Assembly (NCBI GenBank): GCA_009692305.1
Contig: SHZK01000002.1
Coordinates: 186,001 to 250,000 of the forward strand
Origin: Gammaproteobacteria bacterium
GTDB lineage: Bacteria; Pseudomonadota; Gammaproteobacteria; Pseudomonadales; Pseudohongiellaceae
DNA: 64,000 nt
Direction of reading: 5' to 3'
A model generated the notes under the pieces. The model saw only the letters and a program-made list of their open reading frames with translations. It had not been told where the DNA came from and ran no database searches. Positions 1-12,467 of this stretch are shown here, piece by piece. Within the stretch, counting starts at the first letter, position 1. Each line of letters begins with the position of its first letter. The translations under genes were made by a program, and so were the position numbers.

Positions 1-624
1 TCCGACTATGTCGCAACAACCAATCTGACCAGCGCTCAAATCGAAAGTGGCATCACCATCGAGCAGTTACCGAGCAACCGCCGGCGCCAGCTATTGAGTC
101 TGGTCGCAGACATGCTGCAGACGGATTTTCAATCACTCCTGTCACTCTGGGATGGCAACAATGTTTTGGTACGCAGCAACTTGCAAGCAATGGATGGCCC
201 GCGCCTCCTCTCTGCAATGACCGGTTCCATGACAGATATGCTCACGGAAGAACTGCTGGTGCGCTCGCTCTATCCACTACTCAACGGCGAGTACAATGAA
301 AGTATTCAATCCCCTTACAGTCATGCCACGCAGAATGCCGTATCGGCGCAACTGAGCAGCCTGGAACGCCTGCTGCTGGAGACGCGCACACCAGATGGGG
401 TAACGCTCGACTCACTGATCAGCTCCATGTCGCAAGACTTTGCTGATTTCTTTTACCAGAACTTTGACAGCAGCAAGGAATGTCTGGTGCTGCTATATTC
501 GAATCTGGAAATACCTGCGGATTCCCCGGCCTCTACTCGCGCCGAATTTGAGATAGTGGAGTGCATAAATCTGGTTTCGAATATGATCGATCATCTGGGA
601 CAAGTGGTAATAGTCGCTCTCTAG
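1..624 (+). CDS. Uncharacterised protein, 5' end outside the window
   Basis: The frame is open from base 1, so the start lies upstream and only the last 207 codons are present. Internal ATG and TTG codons exist, but nothing favours them as starts. The visible part is acidic and mostly helical in character, with many Leu, Ser and Met and no transmembrane segment or catalytic motif I recognise. Its TAG stop shares the palindrome CTAG (621-624) with the stop of the converging GcvR-like gene. I do not recognise the family. That it is coding is supported by an uninterrupted frame with natural codon use. Confidence 0.6.
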   Translation, partial: SDYVATTNLTSAQIESGITIEQLPSNRRRQLLSLVADMLQTDFQSLLSLWDGNNVLVRSNLQAMDGPRLLSAMTGSMTDMLTEELLVRSLYPLLNGEYNESIQSPYSHATQNAVSAQLSSLERLLLETRTPDGVTLDSLISSMSQDFADFFYQNFDSSKECLVLLYSNLEIPADSPASTRAEFEIVECINLVSNMIDHLGQVVIVAL

Positions 625-1007
625 CTCAGTTGAATCTCGACAATCAAGTCATCTGCCAGTTTTTCCAGCGCTGCCTGCAACACAGTTAATTCGACATCTG
701 TCGGCACTTTTAAGATTGCCTTCGCCTTGAACAGAATTTCTGCTGACATTGGTGCCGGTACACATTCTGTTTCCAGATCTTCGACATTGACGCCTCGTTT
801 GGCCAATATATGGCTAATCTCGCGAATTATTCCAGGCCGGTCGTTACCCACCAGAGACAATGTCACAGTTTGCTGGGGCTCATCCCTGACTACGTCGTCG
901 GCTTTCTCAATAACCAATTTTAAACCAGAGCTCATACCCTGTAGCGCCTTGATGAGCGCGTCGGCATGCTGGTCTGGCACGCTGAAACTGTCCCGCACAG
1001 CTGGCAC
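621..1007 (-). pseudogene. GcvR-like ACT-domain protein, N-terminal half missing
   Basis: The product resembles GcvR, the glycine-cleavage repressor accessory protein, which normally has two ACT domains in about 180 residues. Here only 128 residues remain. Residues 45-128 form a complete ACT domain (VTLSLVGNDRPGIIREIS, then GVNVEDLETE). Residues 8-40 look like the tail of a first ACT domain (SVPDQHADALIKALQGM). The frame begins at a GTG directly after an in-frame TAA at 1011-1013, so the first half of ACT1 is absent. The facing cyclase fragment loses its head at the same place, which points to a rearrangement or a mis-joined assembly. If this is the only copy, GcvR control of the gcv genes at 21.2 kb may be lost. 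Confidence 0.6.
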
Positions 1008-1008
1008 G

Positions 1009-1908
1009 CTTTATAACCTGCCGGACAGTTCCGAGATAGAAGAAGATGACGAGCGTATTTGCCATCATTCGATCATGAAAGCTGACGTGCGCGGCTCGAC
1101 TACAGTGACCGATGAATTACAGGCCAAGGGCTTGAATCCCGCCTCGTATTTCAGTATGCGCTTCTTCAATCCAATCAATAAAATTCTTGAAACCTATGGT
1201 GCGCAGAAGGTATTCATCGAAGGCGATGCCATCATTCTGAGTTTTCTCGAATATGAACACACACCGCAGCAATGGTTTGCAGTATCCAGGGCTTGCGGAT
1301 ATGCGCGTGACATGTTGAAAATTGTTGGCTCGAACAATCGCTACTCGACACAGATGGGCCTGCCTCTGCTTGAACTCGGCGTGGGCATTTGCTATTCCAA
1401 AGAGCCGCCGCGTTACCTGTACGATGAAGACAAACCGATCATGATTTCCGGCGCCATTGGACTTGCTGATCGCATGTCATCCTGTTCCTGGAATTTGCGC
1501 GCGGTTATCAAGAAGAGCCTGTTCAACATTGAGGTATTACGCATCGCTGAGGGCGACATCGAGAAGGGCGAGAAGGGTCAGCATTACATGCGTTACAACG
1601 TCAATGGCATTCTTGTTGATGATGATGGCTTCGCTAAATTGCAGCAAGAGATTCCGCTGCAGAAAGTTCGCATGAAACTGAACGGCAAGGACTACCTGTT
1701 CCATGTCGGTCAATATCCGGACACTACCGGTCGCAAGAAGGATCTGGTGATTCGGGAAGGCAAGATTGGCATCTGGCGCGATGAAGCGATTCATGAAGAT
1801 CCCACCAGCCAGGATAGCTACTATGAAGTTGTCGTTAACCGCAAAGTGATTCCATTGGTACTGGAATCAATTACTGGCAAACAAGCCGCCACTGCCAGTT
1901 CCGATTAA
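1009..1908 (+). pseudogene. Class III adenylate/guanylate cyclase catalytic domain, N-terminally truncated
   Basis: About 299 codons encode a class III nucleotidyl cyclase homology domain. The metal-binding start is visible (IMKADVRGSTTVTDEL) and is followed by a GDAIILSF segment, then LGVGICYS and a C-terminal extension. Cyclases of this type usually carry sensor or other domains before the catalytic domain. Here recognisable similarity begins only about 20 residues before it, and further upstream the frame runs antisense through the GcvR-like gene. The first in-frame ATG is at 1075, inside the domain and without a ribosome-binding site. I therefore treat it as a 3' fragment. It might still be expressed if the frame 727-1908 were used, but that would give a nonsense N-terminus. 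Confidence 0.6.
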
Positions 1909-1928
1909 TCACTGAGTCCGACAGCCTC

Positions 1929-2483
1929 CTAGTGATGATGACCGCCTGCGCCGTGGGCATGGCCGTGCGCGATTTCATCTGCGGTAGCAGCGCGCACTGA
2001 TATAACCTCGATCTCATAATAAAGAGTACGACCTGCCAGTGGATGATTGAAATCCACATCGGCATTGAACTTGCCGAGTTTCAAAATAACTACCTTGCGC
2101 GCACCCTTATTGGTTTGCACAACGGCCATGCCGCCACGCTGTGGCTTCTGCTTGCCTGGCAGCTGCAGATGCTTGAGCGGGACGCGTTGCACTGCATCCG
2201 GTTGCCGCGGTCCGTAGGCTTCTTCCGGTTTCAGTGTAATCGAAATGGCAGCACCAACCTGTTTGCCGGTAAGCGCCTTCTCCAGACCTACCACGACATT
2301 ATGAAATCCGTGCAAGTAGAGTAACGGCTCACCGCCGTGCGACTGTTCCTGCCATGCACTGTGCGTACCATCGGCCAATACTTCCGCCAGTCGGTAATGG
2401 AAACTAACCACCATATCGTTTGCGATAGTGGCGCCTGCCCCTGGCGTAGTTGTTGAAGCCGATGTTTCGTTGGGTGCTGACAT
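1929..2483 (-). CDS. SlyD-like FKBP-type peptidyl-prolyl cis-trans isomerase
   Basis: This is a cytoplasmic prolyl isomerase/chaperone of the SlyD branch. After a Ser/Thr/Ala-rich head of about 20 residues comes a split FKBP domain (VVSFHYRLAEVLADG), the insert-in-flap chaperone region (KPEEAYGPRQPDAVQRV) and the hallmark DVDFNHPLAGRTLYYEIEV. The tail is His-rich (HGHAHGAGGHHH), as in metal-binding SlyD proteins, so nickel or zinc binding is plausible. The ATG at 2483 is chosen because GAGAG lies upstream of it; an in-frame ATG at 2534 adds 17 unlikely residues. The gene converges on the cyclase fragment with 20 bases between stops. Confidence 0.88.
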   Translation of the reverse strand: MSAPNETSASTTTPGAGATIANDMVVSFHYRLAEVLADGTHSAWQEQSHGGEPLLYLHGFHNVVVGLEKALTGKQVGAAISITLKPEEAYGPRQPDAVQRVPLKHLQLPGKQKPQRGGMAVVQTNKGARKVVILKLGKFNADVDFNHPLAGRTLYYEIEVISVRAATADEIAHGHAHGAGGHHH

Positions 2484-2699
2484 TGGATGATTCTCTCGGT
2501 AAGTGCCTGGCATGGGTTTGCAATGCATGTGCATGTGCGACAGTGGCCACCGCGTGTTGCCGGCAAGTTTCGATGTCGCAAAAAACAGGGGCGAATTTTA
2601 GGCCAGCGGTCGCTGGCATAGCAAGGCGCACGGTGGCAAACTCAGCCTATTCCGAGCCACTCTGGCAGCGCCAGACCATCTGGCCACTAGATCCCCGCC

Positions 2700-3695
2700 A
2701 TGAGCATTGACCACCCGAAATCGAATTTGCCCCTGCCGGTGACGGACAAGGTGACTTATTTCGAGCGCCTCAATCATTATCTGGCGCTGACTTTATCCAT
2801 ACCCGAGCGCAGTGCGCGCGCCATGAGCGCCATCATCGGTGGCAGCACGCTATTACTGAGCAAAACCCTGATTCCGAATTCCATTAAAAACAGTAATAGC
2901 TACCACTTTACCTTGGGCATGTTCCAAAGCTTCCTGATACGCAATGTCGCCGGCATGGATAATGTCGTCGCAACGGGGGCATTGGGCGACCGCTTTGTGC
3001 ATCGTAAACTCCTCGGCACGTCGCTGGAGGCGGCGGGATTGCTGACCATGCACCTGTCTCCGGTGTGGGTGTTCGCCATTGCCTCCGATGCCGCGAAAGG
3101 GGGTCAGGTATTCCTGCAAAGGCTGGTGGGTTTTCTCAAGGAGAACGGTGTAATTGCCCAGCACAGCAGTCCAAATAGTCTTGAGCAAATCTTGCAATCC
3201 ATCGCACTCATGGGTCAACAAGGAGCGTCCGCCATCGACACGCCACCGCTGTCCATGGCGGAAATAAAGGTCCTGGCCAATGATCTGCGCCAGTCCACGG
3301 CGGCCCTGGCCCGCGACTCCAATAATTTGTTGCCGGATTTCGAAACTATCTGGAACCAGATTAGCCAGATAGCCAGAAAAGAGCACCTCAGCGTGGAGCA
3401 GGTAATGGGGATGCTGTCGATTTCAGCAGCGTCGGTGTCGAAAACTGGTTTGGGAACAGCCGATGCGGTAGGCAAAACCGGCGCCGTAATCCTGGATGAG
3501 CTGATATTGAATGACTATAAAGAGACACTAGACGCCATTAATGCTGTCGGCGCCCTCCCCTACATGCAAACTCATATGCGCCCATTTGTGGAAAACGCGC
3601 AGTCGCATTTCGATTTTTCCCGAGAAACCGGATCCCAAAAGTGGTTTAAACGGCTCTTCATGAAATTGAAGGGTAAGTCACCAGTGACCAAATAG
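2700..3695 (+). CDS. Uncharacterised 331-residue protein
   Basis: A complete frame starting at ATG encodes 331 residues. There are two moderately hydrophobic stretches (residues 42-58, and about 108-125 with LTMHLSPVWVFAIASDAAKGG), a Ser/Ala-rich centre and a basic tail ending KRLFMKLKGKSPVTK. No signal peptide is evident. The repeated GTADAVGKTG-like turns and membrane-proximal character recall EcsC-family proteins only weakly. I do not assign a function. It stands alone between the divergent slyD-like gene and the XRE regulator. Confidence 0.7.
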   Translation: MSIDHPKSNLPLPVTDKVTYFERLNHYLALTLSIPERSARAMSAIIGGSTLLLSKTLIPNSIKNSNSYHFTLGMFQSFLIRNVAGMDNVVATGALGDRFVHRKLLGTSLEAAGLLTMHLSPVWVFAIASDAAKGGQVFLQRLVGFLKENGVIAQHSSPNSLEQILQSIALMGQQGASAIDTPPLSMAEIKVLANDLRQSTAALARDSNNLLPDFETIWNQISQIARKEHLSVEQVMGMLSISAASVSKTGLGTADAVGKTGAVILDELILNDYKETLDAINAVGALPYMQTHMRPFVENAQSHFDFSRETGSQKWFKRLFMKLKGKSPVTK

Positions 3696-3958
3696 ATTGC
3701 TAAAGTGAAATTTGCAGATTACGTTGACTAGTTCTTGTAAAAAATACCCTCTCCCCACAAATTTCAATAATTTACTACCACATGAAATTCATTGTGTTAG
3801 CGTAAATCGATCTTGAATTTTGCTGTTTCAGGGTCCTTCGATAACAGGAATTCAATTACAAGAAATTGCTACAGGGTGTTGTTTCTCTTTGCGGCCGGAA
3901 ACCGGTCAGGAAATTGCAAATTGAGAGGCACCGCTGGCTCAACAAACAGGCATAAATT

Positions 3959-4267
3959 ATGAAATTACCGCAATACTCTAAATTTTCTCCAATTACCGTG
4001 GCCGTCAAGAAAAACGTGCGCCAGCTGCGCCTCACTGCCGGCTATTCCATGAATGAAGGCGCGCGTCTGCTGGGAGTATCACGCAAGCAGCTGGAAGATA
4101 TCGAGACCATTCGAAACTACGGTTGCCATCTTGATCTCGAGCTTCTGGCTAAACTCAAGGTGATCTATAACGCATCCCTGGACGAGCTGGTGGGCGACCT
4201 GCCTGAAGACTATTATTCCGACTATTTCGTGCGTCCGCGCAAGCGCGTTGGCTCCAAATCCCGTTAG
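3959..4267 (+). CDS. XRE-family helix-turn-helix protein
   Basis: This is a small DNA-binding protein of 102 residues. Residues 15-70 form a Cro/CI-type helix-turn-helix: KKNVRQLRLTAGYSMNEGA is followed by the recognition helix LLGVSRKQLEDIET. A short acidic and aromatic segment (PEDYYSDYF) and a basic tail (RPRKRVGSKSR) follow. There is no partner toxin next to it, so it is more likely a stand-alone regulator than an antitoxin. A 260-base non-coding stretch precedes it and a strong hairpin follows its stop. Confidence 0.8.
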   Translation: MKLPQYSKFSPITVAVKKNVRQLRLTAGYSMNEGARLLGVSRKQLEDIETIRNYGCHLDLELLAKLKVIYNASLDELVGDLPEDYYSDYFVRPRKRVGSKSR

Positions 4268-4275
4268 AAATCAAG

Positions 4276-4295
4276 GCAGCGCCGCGAGGCGCTGC
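4276..4295 (+). terminator. GC-rich hairpin after the XRE gene
   Basis: GCAGCGCC-GCGA-GGCGCTGC is a perfect 8-bp stem with a 4-base loop, 8 bases beyond the stop. No T-run follows, so it may be an RNA 3'-end stabiliser or a weak terminator rather than a classical one. Confidence 0.4.
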
Positions 4296-4313
4296 GGATT
4301 CTCTGCCCTGATC

Positions 4314-4344
4314 CCTGCACCGATACCTGCACCGATACCTGCAC
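4314..4344 (+). repeat. Short tandem repeat, 12-base unit
   Basis: CCTGCACCGATA occurs twice and is followed by a partial third copy CCTGCAC. It lies in the non-coding gap upstream of the small gene at 4454. Confidence 0.7.
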
Positions 4345-4453
4345 TTCAGCCCTGACCCTGCAGTGGCCCGTACCTGAGCTGGGTCCTGAATAGCCGCGAC
4401 TACGGGATTCGTGTATACTCGCGACCTTTTGACGTACTAGAGAAAGTGCAGTT

Positions 4454-4630
4454 ATGGCGAACAAAGGCAAGAAAGACGCAGCAGTGGGAAATCGTGCAGA
4501 TCTGAAGCAACATATCGACGCTTTCATGAAAGCTGGCGGCAAAGTCCAGCACATCCCGTCCGGCGTCAGCGGCCAGACTACAACCAGCGGTCCTCGACAA
4601 ATCGTACTGAGCCACAAAACCAGCTCCTGA
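4454..4630 (+). CDS. Small conserved-looking protein with an FMKAGGKVQHIPSG motif
   Basis: This short frame encodes 58 residues, starts with ATG and ends in TGA. The product is basic and starts MANKGKKDAAVGNRADLKQ. The central motif IDAFMKAGGKVQHIPSGVSG resembles the 'FL-x-x-GGKVQ-x-I' segment that I recall from SutA-type RNA-polymerase-binding regulators of Pseudomonas and from related small proteins. The similarity is confined to this motif, so the function is only a guess (nucleic-acid or polymerase associated). AGAAAG lies 7-12 bases before the start. The frame is opposite to two antisense frames that look like shadows. Confidence 0.6.
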   Translation: MANKGKKDAAVGNRADLKQHIDAFMKAGGKVQHIPSGVSGQTTTSGPRQIVLSHKTSS

Positions 4631-4742
4631 TCGATCTCTATACCCGCATTTTTTCAACAAGCAGGACTTGCCTTAACGGACAGGTCTTGCACGCTGTTGT
4701 TATGCGTGTCAGGTAATCGCGGCTCGACTATGGGGCGGCGCC

Positions 4743-5627
4743 TTACAAATGTCTTACCTGATAGCCTTTCTCTTCCAGCATGACTACCAATCCTTCCGGG
4801 CCGATCAAATGGGCCGCACCGACCAACACAAATTCGGTGTCGGCATCACCTAACATCGCTTCGATATCGGGTAGCCAGTTCAGGTTCCGCTCTAGCAGCA
4901 GTGACTGGTAGATCTCTGGCGCCTCATTGCGCATATCATCGACAAACAACTTCGTGAGTTCAGCCGCATTGCCACTGCGCCAGGCGGCCAGCATTTGCGC
5001 CATCAGGTCATCGGTTTGTTCCAGATCCTTGAGTGAGAGCAAGATGAATTCACTCTCATTGTCTTCGCCCATGGCCGCCAGAAAACCAATCTGTTCCTGA
5101 ATGGTTTCAAACTGCCCGATGTATTTACCATCGGCAACGGCTTTGGCATTGAAATGCATATCAACCCCTTGCGGTGTAAAACCCATACGCTGAAAGTCCA
5201 GCACTTGCAGTGTGCTCACGATCATGCCAGGTTTGAATTTCTCCAGCATCATCATCGGCAGTCCCAACTTTTCGGTATGCGCAGTCAGCGCGGTGTACGC
5301 GGCCTCATTCAGGACTGTCTTTAACGTGTGCTCATCGTTATAGGTAAGTTGCTGCAACATCTGTGCTTGTATAGACAGATCATTCATCGAACTGATATCG
5401 GTTTCGAAATAGATTCGTGATGAATTCCCATAGGCCAGGTCAAACTCTGCCGGCAGTGGATAGTCAGAAGGTCTTAACAGGTGGACGGTTCCTCCAAGAT
5501 AGAGGGTATTCGCTCCCGACTTTACTTCCCACACGGATGTATCAGCATAAACACCGCTGGCGCAGCTCAAGGCTAATGTGAGCTGTATTGCTGTCATGGA
5601 AAATTTACATCTGGCTGACTGGTACAT
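4743..5627 (-). CDS. TraB/GumN-family protein, exported
   Basis: The protein has a signal peptide (MTAIQLTLALSCASGVYA) followed by a TraB/GumN domain. The N-terminal signature NTLYLGGTVHLLRPSDYPLP and the C-terminal signature FVLVGAAHLIGPEGLVVMLEEKG carry the paired His residues typical of the family, which belongs to a clan proposed to contain metalloprotease-like proteins. The physiological role in bacteria is not settled. The start at 5627 is preferred because AAAGGA lies 7 bases ahead; an ATG at 5648 adds seven residues. It is divergent from the DUF6164 gene. Confidence 0.85.
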   Translation of the reverse strand: MYQSARCKFSMTAIQLTLALSCASGVYADTSVWEVKSGANTLYLGGTVHLLRPSDYPLPAEFDLAYGNSSRIYFETDISSMNDLSIQAQMLQQLTYNDEHTLKTVLNEAAYTALTAHTEKLGLPMMMLEKFKPGMIVSTLQVLDFQRMGFTPQGVDMHFNAKAVADGKYIGQFETIQEQIGFLAAMGEDNESEFILLSLKDLEQTDDLMAQMLAAWRSGNAAELTKLFVDDMRNEAPEIYQSLLLERNLNWLPDIEAMLGDADTEFVLVGAAHLIGPEGLVVMLEEKGYQVRHL

Positions 5628-5739
5628 GACTGAATCCTTTGCATTCATTGGTCAATTTACACTCTGCTGTCATAAAGGTAGCATGCCTGCTGCCCCGGCA
5701 AAAGCACAGGCATTCACGCCTGCGCACATAGCGCTCTAT

Positions 5740-6099
5740 ATGTCTAAACTGCTATTCAGATTACGTCACGTGCCGGAAGATGAAGCGGAAGATGTGCGCG
5801 CGTTGCTGGAACAGAACAGCATAGAGTTTTTCGAAACTTTTGCAGGTAATTGGGGTATCTCATTGCCGGCGCTATGGTTGCGTGACGACGCGCAATTTGC
5901 GCAAGCACGACAGCTCATCGAGGTTTATCAGGAACAGCGCCGCGTGCGCATGCAGAATGAGTATGCGCAGCAACGAATGCGTGGTGAGGTGAAAACCATC
6001 TGGCACAGCTTCATTGAAAATCCGTTGCGATTCCTGCTCTACATGAGCCTTGCCGCTCTGGTTCTGTTCTTTTCGGTGCAGGTTTTCCTGAATTTCTAG
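5740..6099 (+). CDS. DUF6164-family small membrane protein
   Basis: This 119-residue protein begins MSKLLFRLRHVPEDEAEDVR and contains FFETFAGNWGISLPALWLRD, the pattern I associate with DUF6164. A C-terminal transmembrane segment (FLLYMSLAALVLFFSVQVFL) follows a charged helical region, so it is probably anchored in the inner membrane with most of the protein in the cytoplasm. The family has no assigned function. The start at 5740 matches the family N-terminus; an upstream in-frame ATG at 5683 has AAAGGT before it and would add 19 residues. Its stop overlaps that of the converging PilZ gene. Confidence 0.8.
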   Translation: MSKLLFRLRHVPEDEAEDVRALLEQNSIEFFETFAGNWGISLPALWLRDDAQFAQARQLIEVYQEQRRVRMQNEYAQQRMRGEVKTIWHSFIENPLRFLLYMSLAALVLFFSVQVFLNF

Positions 6100-6476
6100 T
6101 ACATTCCTGTATAGCGGCGCGCTTCGTCGATGTCGCTCATGTTATTGATGCCCAGATCGGTATCCAGATCATCATCCGGAGGCGACCAGGCGTCTTCCAC
6201 CGAATCCAGAAAGCGCAATGCAATCTCCCGTGCATCCACCCGCACTACCTGCACCGGCAGAGCCGGCATGGTGTTGTCCCAGCCATCACCATGAATGCGA
6301 ATATCCAATTCCATCATCACGAAAAAATTCATCTCTTCATCAAGCTTGAGCAGTACACCGCTAACGGACATGTCCTGGATGCTACAGGTTATTGTGCCCC
6401 GTAAAGGATGATTGAGGCTCGCCCAATAATCCACTTCAACTCGTTTTTCCCTTCTGCGTTCCATCATGATCGTCAT
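6096..6476 (-). CDS. PilZ-domain cyclic-di-GMP receptor
   Basis: This is a single PilZ domain of about 126 residues. Both binding signatures are present: the arginine motif RRREKR near the N-terminus and DMSVSG (DxSxxG) about 30 residues later. Cyclic-di-GMP binding is therefore expected. The tail is acidic (DDDLDTDLG). The start is placed at the ATG at 6476; ATGs at 6467 and 6464 are alternatives, and the frame extends further upstream but without domain similarity. No output domain is attached, so it probably acts by binding a partner. Confidence 0.85.
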   Translation of the reverse strand: MTIMMERRREKRVEVDYWASLNHPLRGTITCSIQDMSVSGVLLKLDEEMNFFVMMELDIRIHGDGWDNTMPALPVQVVRVDAREIALRFLDSVEDAWSPPDDDLDTDLGINNMSDIDEARRYTGMY

Positions 6477-6680
6477 TTCCAGTGTGGCATGTTTGCGTGC
6501 AAGAATTCCGGTCCCGAAATAGGTAGGCCTTGAGGTTGATAGTATTGACATCCGAACATCAAAAGCTTTGAAGTGCCGCACGCAATAGATACTTACTATG
6601 TGACTCGCCGCACAATTTGACGCAAAACCGGCAGCATTTTGACCTCCGCTTGAATTGCAAAGCAGCAAGCTGATTGCTGC

Positions 6681-6709
6681 TTTACAGCACCCACAAGCTG
6701 GTATATAAA
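6681..6709 (+). promoter_or_regulatory. Sigma70-type promoter for the candidate small RNA
   Basis: TTTACA (6681-6686) and TATAAA (6704-6709) are separated by 17 bases, close to the sigma70 consensus. Transcription would start near 6716, exactly where the pairing segment GGGCTA begins. No open reading frame of note follows. Confidence 0.6.
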
Positions 6710-6715
6710 AGCTAC

Positions 6716-6948
6716 GGGCTATTGTTAGCGGTTCTGGCAGGGGGAACCTACTAGCAATCCATTGCCACCCTGGAGTAAAAAAGGAGGTGATCCCATAAAT
6801 AGTCAATCTATCAAGGGAGCCTCCAGTTACGTAATCTAGCTCAAGCCGGATTGGGTGATTGGAGGGGAGTTGTCGCTAACGCGGGATTCCCTAGCTCCCA
6901 TAAGCAGAAAATCCCGCTGTCGATGCATTCGGCAGCGGGATTTTTTTT
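6716..6948 (+). ncRNA. Candidate structured small RNA
   Basis: The 500 bases between the PilZ gene and lhr hold no credible protein gene. They contain a good promoter, a terminator, and a segment of about 184 nt whose ends pair. GGGCTA (6716-6721) pairs with TAGCTC (6892-6897, one G-U), and GTTAGCG (6724-6730) pairs perfectly with CGCTAAC (6874-6880). Inside, CTGGAG can pair with CTCCAG, TCCC with GGGA, and CTCAA with TTGGG around a GCCGGA loop. Nine GGA triplets occur. AAGGAGGTGATCC (6781-6793) is the exact complement of the usual 16S rRNA 3' tail. I do not recognise a known family. The 6S-like length and the Csr/Rsm-like GGA content are hypotheses only. Confidence 0.5.
6910..6948 (+). terminator. 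Intrinsic terminator, possibly bidirectional
   Basis: AATCCCGCTG (6910-6919) pairs with CAGCGGGATT (6933-6942) and is followed by a run of T. On the opposite strand a short T-run follows the same stem, so it may also end the lhr transcript, whose stop lies at 6977. Confidence 0.85.
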
Positions 6949-6976
6949 GCCTGTCATATTTGCAAGGCTGCTTTGA

Positions 6977-11533
<4,557 letters not shown>

Positions 11534-11643
11534 CTGCAACGGTCCTGCTGCTAGGAAGTACTGTACGGGCATACAAGTTAGATAAGCACTGCTCGAATTG
11601 CAAGGTTTGCAATCGCCCTGCTATACGAGGTTATAATCCCGGC

Positions 11644-12339
11644 ATGCTGAAACTAAAATTGCAAAATATCCGAAGCCGATTGAGCGAACATCTGCATTCG
11701 TTCTGGAAAGAGAATCGGCAATTTTTCCTGCTGCTATTTTGCATCGTGTTCTTCAAGAGCGCCATTGCCGATCTCAGCTCCATTTCTGGCGCCTCTATGC
11801 AACCAACCCTGCTGGATGGCGACAAGGTCTGGGTGAACAAACTCGCCTATGACGTAAAAATACCATTCACTGAAATCTCCCTGGCAGAATTGTCAGATCC
11901 CGTACGCGGTGATGTGGTCATTATTGACTCCAAGAAGGCCGACAAGCGTCTGGTCAAGCGCATCGTCGGCATCCCCGGCGATACCATCTATATGCAGAAC
12001 AACGCACTGGTCATCAATGGCGAACCAGCAAGCTACGAAGTGCTGTCACGGGATGACGATGCCGTTATCATTCTTGAAGAACTGCCTAACAAGGCTCATC
12101 AGGCCCAACTTTCCAGTCAATTCTTCAGCCGCACCAGTCGCAGCTATGGTCCAAGCGTAGTACCTGAAGGCCAGTATTTCGTGTTGGGTGACAATCGGGA
12201 CAACAGCGCCGACAGCCGCGTCTACAGCTTTGTACCACGGGAAGAAATAATTGGCCGCTCCAGTTCCGTCGTGTTTTCGCTGGATAGTGATCATAACTAT
12301 CTACCCCGCGGCGAACGCTTTATGGCTGGTATAGAGTAA
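11644..12339 (+). CDS. lepB: Signal peptidase I
   Basis: This membrane-bound serine protease removes signal peptides from exported proteins. After one N-terminal hydrophobic segment (residues 27-42) comes SGASMQPTL with the nucleophile Ser51. The general base Lys105 lies in VKRIVGIPGD, and the family box GDNRDNSADSR is present. At 231 residues it is shorter than E. coli LepB (324) and has one rather than two membrane segments before the catalytic Ser. It is not next to lepA or rnc as in many relatives, so it may be an additional copy. Confidence 0.9.
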   Translation: MLKLKLQNIRSRLSEHLHSFWKENRQFFLLLFCIVFFKSAIADLSSISGASMQPTLLDGDKVWVNKLAYDVKIPFTEISLAELSDPVRGDVVIIDSKKADKRLVKRIVGIPGDTIYMQNNALVINGEPASYEVLSRDDDAVIILEELPNKAHQAQLSSQFFSRTSRSYGPSVVPEGQYFVLGDNRDNSADSRVYSFVPREEIIGRSSSVVFSLDSDHNYLPRGERFMAGIE

Positions 12340-12467
12340 ACTCCGCTTTAAGAAATCCGGTCAGTTCCGGTTCTTTCCTATGTGCAACCAGTAAAGGCAA
12401 ATACCCGCTGTTCCTGATTGCACGCTTTGGCAATGACTCCAGAAATTTAACTACATAGGAAAATTTC

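Noticed and set aside
727..1010. Plus-strand extension of the cyclase frame over the GcvR-like gene
   Set aside because: It is the antisense of a clear ACT domain and has no cyclase-family similarity; an open frame there is coincidental.
6477..6806. N-terminal extension of the PilZ frame by about 110 residues
   Set aside because: No domain similarity, many Cys and rare patterns; it runs antisense to the candidate small RNA. Starts at 6464-6476 suit the PilZ family.
6716..6899. Identification of the structured RNA as 6S RNA
   Set aside because: Length and end pairing fit, but the conserved 6S sequence blocks and the usual neighbour genes (zapA, ygfA) are not seen; left as an unnamed candidate.
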